Assembly (NCBI GenBank): GCA_032690845.1
Contig: CM064420.1
Span: 60,066,707-60,130,706, forward strand
Source: Eleusine coracana subsp. coracana
Taxonomy: Eukaryota > Streptophyta > Magnoliopsida > Poales > Poaceae
DNA length: 64,000 nt
Direction: 5' to 3'
Numbering within the stretch: position 1 is the stretch's first letter; each line of letters opens with the position of its first letter. This document shows positions 59,821-64,000 of this stretch, piece after piece. A program made the translations under genes and the position numbers. The notes beneath the pieces are model-generated. The model had not been told where the DNA came from. It did no database searches and worked only from the letters and a program-made list of their open reading frames with translations.

Positions 59821-60980
59821 TATTTAACATTCGAAGGAGTTTAAGCGGGCCCAACAAGGCTATTTTATTTTTTTTTTATGTCTGCAGTTTAGATCTTTAT
59901 TCTAAAAATAGTCAGTTTATTTAGGAGTCCTGACCGAGTCGGGTTAAAACCTCTTACATGAGGTTATAAATATGTAATAGGATCTGTATGTAAAGAATAA
60001 CACTTTCGTTCAATGTAATTCGACGCATCGCCAATTTTTTCTACTCGACGAAACCCTCGTCTCGTGCGGGCTGCATCGGCTCCGATCTCGACGAGAGACT
60101 TGGATTAGACACCCTCGGTAATTCTATCAATATCAGCTAGTACTTTCTCATTGATTTGATATTCTAGTTGTTATCATTAGAATTGCTATTTATCCGATAA
60201 TTAGATCTACATAGTATTTATTTTATCGACTCTGATTGCAATACTGTTTTGGTTGAAACCAATCTATTGTGATCCTAGTAGGTGTCATAGGTGCTATATA
60301 GATATGTTATTCGAGTCACTTTATTGATTTTATCTATAAATAGATTAAATCTAGCTTCATTTACCGTGTTCGAATACTGTCTCAATTAAGTTCGATCTGT
60401 TCAAATAAGTAATGTTGCATCAATTTTGATCTCTTACTAGATATGTAGAGTTAGATTCGATCTGTTTGTAGGTAGAATCGATAGAGTTCTATCGGGATGT
60501 TTAGCCGATAGGTTATCACGGTTCAATCGACTTTCAGGTGATAATTGATTGCCTTAGTTATTTGTGAGAGTCGTTTGCCCCCTTGTTTAAATAAGATAAA
60601 TTTATAATTTTAATGCATATTTGTAATACTAGCTATTAAATCTATCGACTTAGCACTATCGACAGAGCAGGATCTTGCACGCATACTATAGTTCTATCGA
60701 CTCTGCCTCATCAACTCTACCCCATCGACTCTGCAAGTATTAGCATGATTTCTTTCATCTTTTTGATCTTGCTACGTTTGATCCAAATCTTTATCCGCAT
60801 GATAATGAATATTATTTTACATATCTAATTTGTCGATAAGCCGATGTAGTTAGCCAACTGGGTCATCCTGTCTTATATTTATTTTTATAATGATATTGGC
60901 TGATTTCACTTACAGTGATCATCGGCTCTCTTCACCAGCCTGTCCTTGGTCAGTGGCCCACAATATTTAACTATTTATAT
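59821..60980. mobile_element. Probable LTR fragment (gypsy-like)
   Basis: The stretch gaggttataaatatgtaatagg followed by aagaataacactttcgttcaatg resembles the TATA/poly(A) R-U5 region of plant gypsy LTRs. The following 0.8 kb has repeated atcgac words and no coding potential. LTR borders, a partner LTR and target duplications were not found. Confidence 0.35.
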
Positions 60981-61288
60981 CTTTCTCGATTTATAGGGAA
61001 AATCGACTGACACACCTCGATTTCCTGTATTGAGCCTGCTCTGGAGTTAAGCAGATCTCCCAGGTCACGCATGAAGATTTTTGTGTCAACAAGAACGAAA
61101 CACCGACCGTTGCCTTGCCTCGGCCACCGCATGCCCGTCCGCGCCAGCAACCACCTGCATGATCAGAACACCACCGCCACGCCGGTGTGTGTAGCAAACT
61201 AGCGATCGATTCCATCATGTGTGGAATGTTCCTATCGAGGGAACGCCGGTAGCGAGGACTGCTCCTTGGTCGAGCACGCAGCCCTCGT

Positions 61289-63170
61289 CCAGGACTCGTT
61301 GTGCCGTGTCATGCATGGATGGCATCGTGTCTGATGCTGGTGGCCTCAACACCAATTGTGATCTTTAGACTTTAGTCTTTTGGCAAGAAACTTGATTTGA
61401 AATACATCGCGGAATGGTAGTAAGCCGTGAGGGAAATTTAGTGGTAGAAAGAGCAAGGCGGCATTCAAGCGATGGTGTTTCTGACTTCACAGGTCAAGGG
61501 CGTTGAAGCCATGGTTCAGACACCTCCTGCCCGAGTCCAACGCGAGCCGTAGACGAGGCCCTTGAGATACGGAGCTGGAGCATGGATGAGGGCGCACAAC
61601 TTCAACTTCAAGCCCCAACGGATGCGGAAGCAGCCAAGGAGGGCACAAGGATGACGACAAGGTGGGTGTCCACTCATCGAGGCTACTAATGGCAGATGAC
61701 AAACGAAGCAGGATGGATGGGTCCAATGGGAAAAAGGTAACTGTTTTCCATGCTTATCTACATGAGATTTTTCTCCATGCAAATGTCTATATCAGCTAAC
61801 AGAAGGTACCCAAGTAGATGGTGGACAATTGCAATCGAGACAACTGTTGGACATAGCATATGAAATTAATGATCCAGGACTTGTCGTGCTGCATCGTGCA
61901 TGGATGGCATCGTGTCTGATGCAGGCGGCCTCAACACCAATCGCGATCTTTAGTCTTTTGGCAAGAAACTTGATTTGAAATACATTGTAGATGGTAGTAA
62001 GACGTGAGGGAAATTTAGTGGTAGAAAGAGCAAGGCAGCATTCAAGCGATGGTGTTTCTGACTTCAGAGGTCAAGGGCGTTGAGGCCATGGTTCAGACAC
62101 CTCCTGTCCGAGTCCAACGCGAGTCATAGACGGGGCCCTTGACATACGGAGCTGGAGCATGGGTGAGGGCGCACAACTTCAACTTCAAGCCCCAGCGGAT
62201 GCGGAAGCAGCCAAGCAGAGCACAAGGATGACGACAAGGTGGGTGTCCACTCATCGAGGCTGCTAATGGCGGATGGCAAACAAAGCAGGATGGATGGGTC
62301 TGATGGGAAAAGGGTAACTATTTTCCATGCTTATCTAAATGAGATTTTTCTACACGCAAATGTCTATATCACCTAATAGAAGGTAACCAAGTAGATGGTG
62401 TACAATTGCTATCGAGACAATTGTTTAACCAATGTCTATATCCACTAATAGAAGGTACCCAAGTAGATGGTGGTCAATTGCAATCGAGACAACTGTTGGA
62501 CATAGCATATGAAATTAATGATCTAGGACTCGTCGTGCCGTGTTGTGCATGGACGGCATCGTGTCCGATGCAGGCGGCCTCGACACCAATCGTGATCTTT
62601 AGTCTTTTGGCAAGAAACTTGATTTGAAATACATCGTAGATGGTAGTAAGCCGTGAGGGAAATTTAGTGGAAGAAACAGCAAGGCCGCATTCAAGCGATG
62701 GTGTTTCTGACTTACAGAGGTCAAGGGCATTGAGGCCATGGTTCAGACACCTCCTGCCCGAGTCCAACGCGAGCCATAGACGGGGCCCTTGAGATACGGA
62801 GCTGGAGCATGGATGAGGGTGCACAACTTCAACTTCAAGCCCCAGCGGATGCGGAAGCAGCCAAGCAGAGCACAAGGATGACGACAAGGTGGGTGTCCAC
62901 TCATCGAGGCAGCAAATGGCGGATGACAAACAAAGGAGGATGGATGGGTCCGATGGGAAAAGGGTAACTATTTTCCATGCTTATCTAAATGAGATTTTTC
63001 TACACACAAATGTCTATATCACCTAATAGAAGGTAACCAAGTAGATGGTGTACAATTGCAATCGAGACAACTGTTTAACCAATGTCTATATCACCTAATA
63101 GAAGGTACACAAGTAGATGGTGGACAATTGCAATTGAGACAACTGTTGAACATAGCATATGAAATTAATT
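61289..63170. repeat. Three tandem copies of a ~0.6-kb unit
   Basis: Units begin at 61289, 61874 and 62523 with cc/taggactcgt and run to about 63170. Each contains ggcaagaaacttgatttgaa, caagcgatggtgtttctgac, tcagacacctcctg, acttcaacttcaagcccca and ggtgggtgtccactcatcga. Unit spacing is 585 and 649 bp; units 2 and 3 carry an extra ~65-bp internal duplication of the accaagtagatggtg segment. Minus-strand open frames recur in the units but show no recognisable domain. Confidence 0.9.
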
Positions 63171-64000
63171 AGGGTAGGACCAAACAAAATAATTCTGATA
63201 TGTGCATTGCCTAACATCTGAATTATGATGACCACTACACTAAGTAAACATAAATAAAACTAATAAGCAGCATAGAGAACAAAAGCATGGAGTATTTTAT
63301 GTATTATTGTGCAATATGCTGCCACACTACCACGAATAAAACTAATGTGTATATCACAGTACCAGCAGGTAGACCCAAGAGACCATGGAAGAATCAATGC
63401 ATCAAGTACATCATCACTTCTTGAACTGAATCAGCGTACCATGTGTTTGCGGCTTTGCTGAAGGTTGCACACTTGTGTTTCACTCGTGTGATTTGTAGGT
63501 CCAGATTTACCTGGCAATTGGAAGCTGAAAGAGTTGAAAGCAACAACACCACATGATAAATGGTAGAGAAGCGCATATCGCGCCAAGATTTTTGAAGGGC
63601 TTGTAGTATGACCAGGCAACTTCATAGGTGTGGCGGCCTCTTAAAATCTAGCACGAGCACTAACAACCATGTATAGACTCTAGGCAGTGTGGCCGTCTCG
63701 CCAGCTCTGGCATGAGGACAACTCTTTGGTAGGGTCATATAGGTAGAGCTCTTGTCTTGAAGGAGCAACGCGTCATCGTGAGGGGTAGGACAGTGTGAAA
63801 GCTAATTGATGGAGGGGCTTGCCGAGGTCCTTGCGATGATGAGGGACGAAGAAACATGAGAGTTTTCCATGGAAAACAAGTACCTGTAGTCTATAATTTA
63901 TACGTGGACTCGAACACGCGGGAGTCAAACCTGTGAAGCTAGATTTGTTGCTGAGTCAAATCTATGTATGCGATAGAACCAGGTTTTGATAGGTTACACA
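63171..64000. other. Intergenic, nothing recognised
   Basis: Short minus-strand frames near 63394-63625 (one begins with a hydrophobic, signal-like stretch) have no family match. I see no convincing gene. Confidence 0.45.

Noticed and set aside
61487..62929. Minus-strand frames in the 0.6-kb repeats as genes
   Set aside because: They repeat with the unit, lack domains and change length between copies.
1..64000. CRISPR arrays, operons or bacterial ribosome-binding sites
   Set aside because: The DNA is plant nuclear. Repeats found are transposon-derived or tandem duplications, without CRISPR spacing.

Overview
The window looks like nuclear DNA of a grass, most probably rice or a close Oryza relative. 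The reasons are GT-AG introns, strong GC skew between gene families (intronless or GC-rich P450 and RING genes against AT-rich intergenic DNA), and typical grass transposons: PIF/Harbinger, Tourist, Stowaway, hAT, Mutator-like and CACTA elements, one Ty1/copia LTR element and one tRNA-derived SINE. The gene content (CYP76M and CYP71Z P450s, class II diterpene cyclases, two ATL RING-H2 genes, then RIBA) matches from memory the distal side of the rice chromosome 2 labdane-type diterpenoid (phytocassane/oryzalide) cluster. The species cannot be fixed from sequence alone.

Layout. 0.1-5.9 kb: a PIF/Harbinger element with a broken transposase and a broken ORF1. 6.3-7.8 kb: an intact, intronless CYP76M P450. 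10-11.3 kb: decayed CPS and CYP71Z pieces. 11.6-15.6 kb (minus): a complete class II diterpene cyclase with 13 coding exons, called CPS-A here. 16-23.5 kb: MITEs, a tandem duplication, a CACTA element, and more CPS and CYP71Z relics. 24-29.7 kb: gene-fragment debris including a Raf-like kinase relic. 30.5-32.2 kb (minus): a CYP71Z P450 with one frameshift. 32.9-38.6 kb: a Ty1/copia element. 41.7-46.7 kb (plus): a second class II cyclase, CPS-B, with 12 resolved exons. 48.2-51.2 kb: two ATL-type RING-H2 E3 ligase genes (minus). 52.4-56.1 kb (minus): RIBA, the bifunctional riboflavin enzyme. 56-64 kb: mostly AT-rich DNA, an LTR-like stretch and a roughly 0.6 kb tandem repeat present three times.

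How it fits together. Class II cyclases turn GGPP into a copalyl-type diphosphate in plastids; class I KSL enzymes (none seen here) and ER-bound CYP76M and CYP71Z P450s then build diterpenoid phytoalexins. The window therefore holds two 'first step' enzymes and two P450 families of such a pathway. Repeated CPS/CYP71Z relics at 10-11, 21-23 and 30 kb show that the locus has been duplicated and eroded more than once. The most interesting signal is that both CPS copies have open, splice-consistent reading frames and keep the catalytic DxDD motif, but CPS-B has Leu in place of the conserved catalytic-base His (LHS motif). This could mean altered product chemistry or loss of activity. The flanking ATL and RIBA genes look like ordinary housekeeping or signalling neighbours that mark the edge of the cluster.
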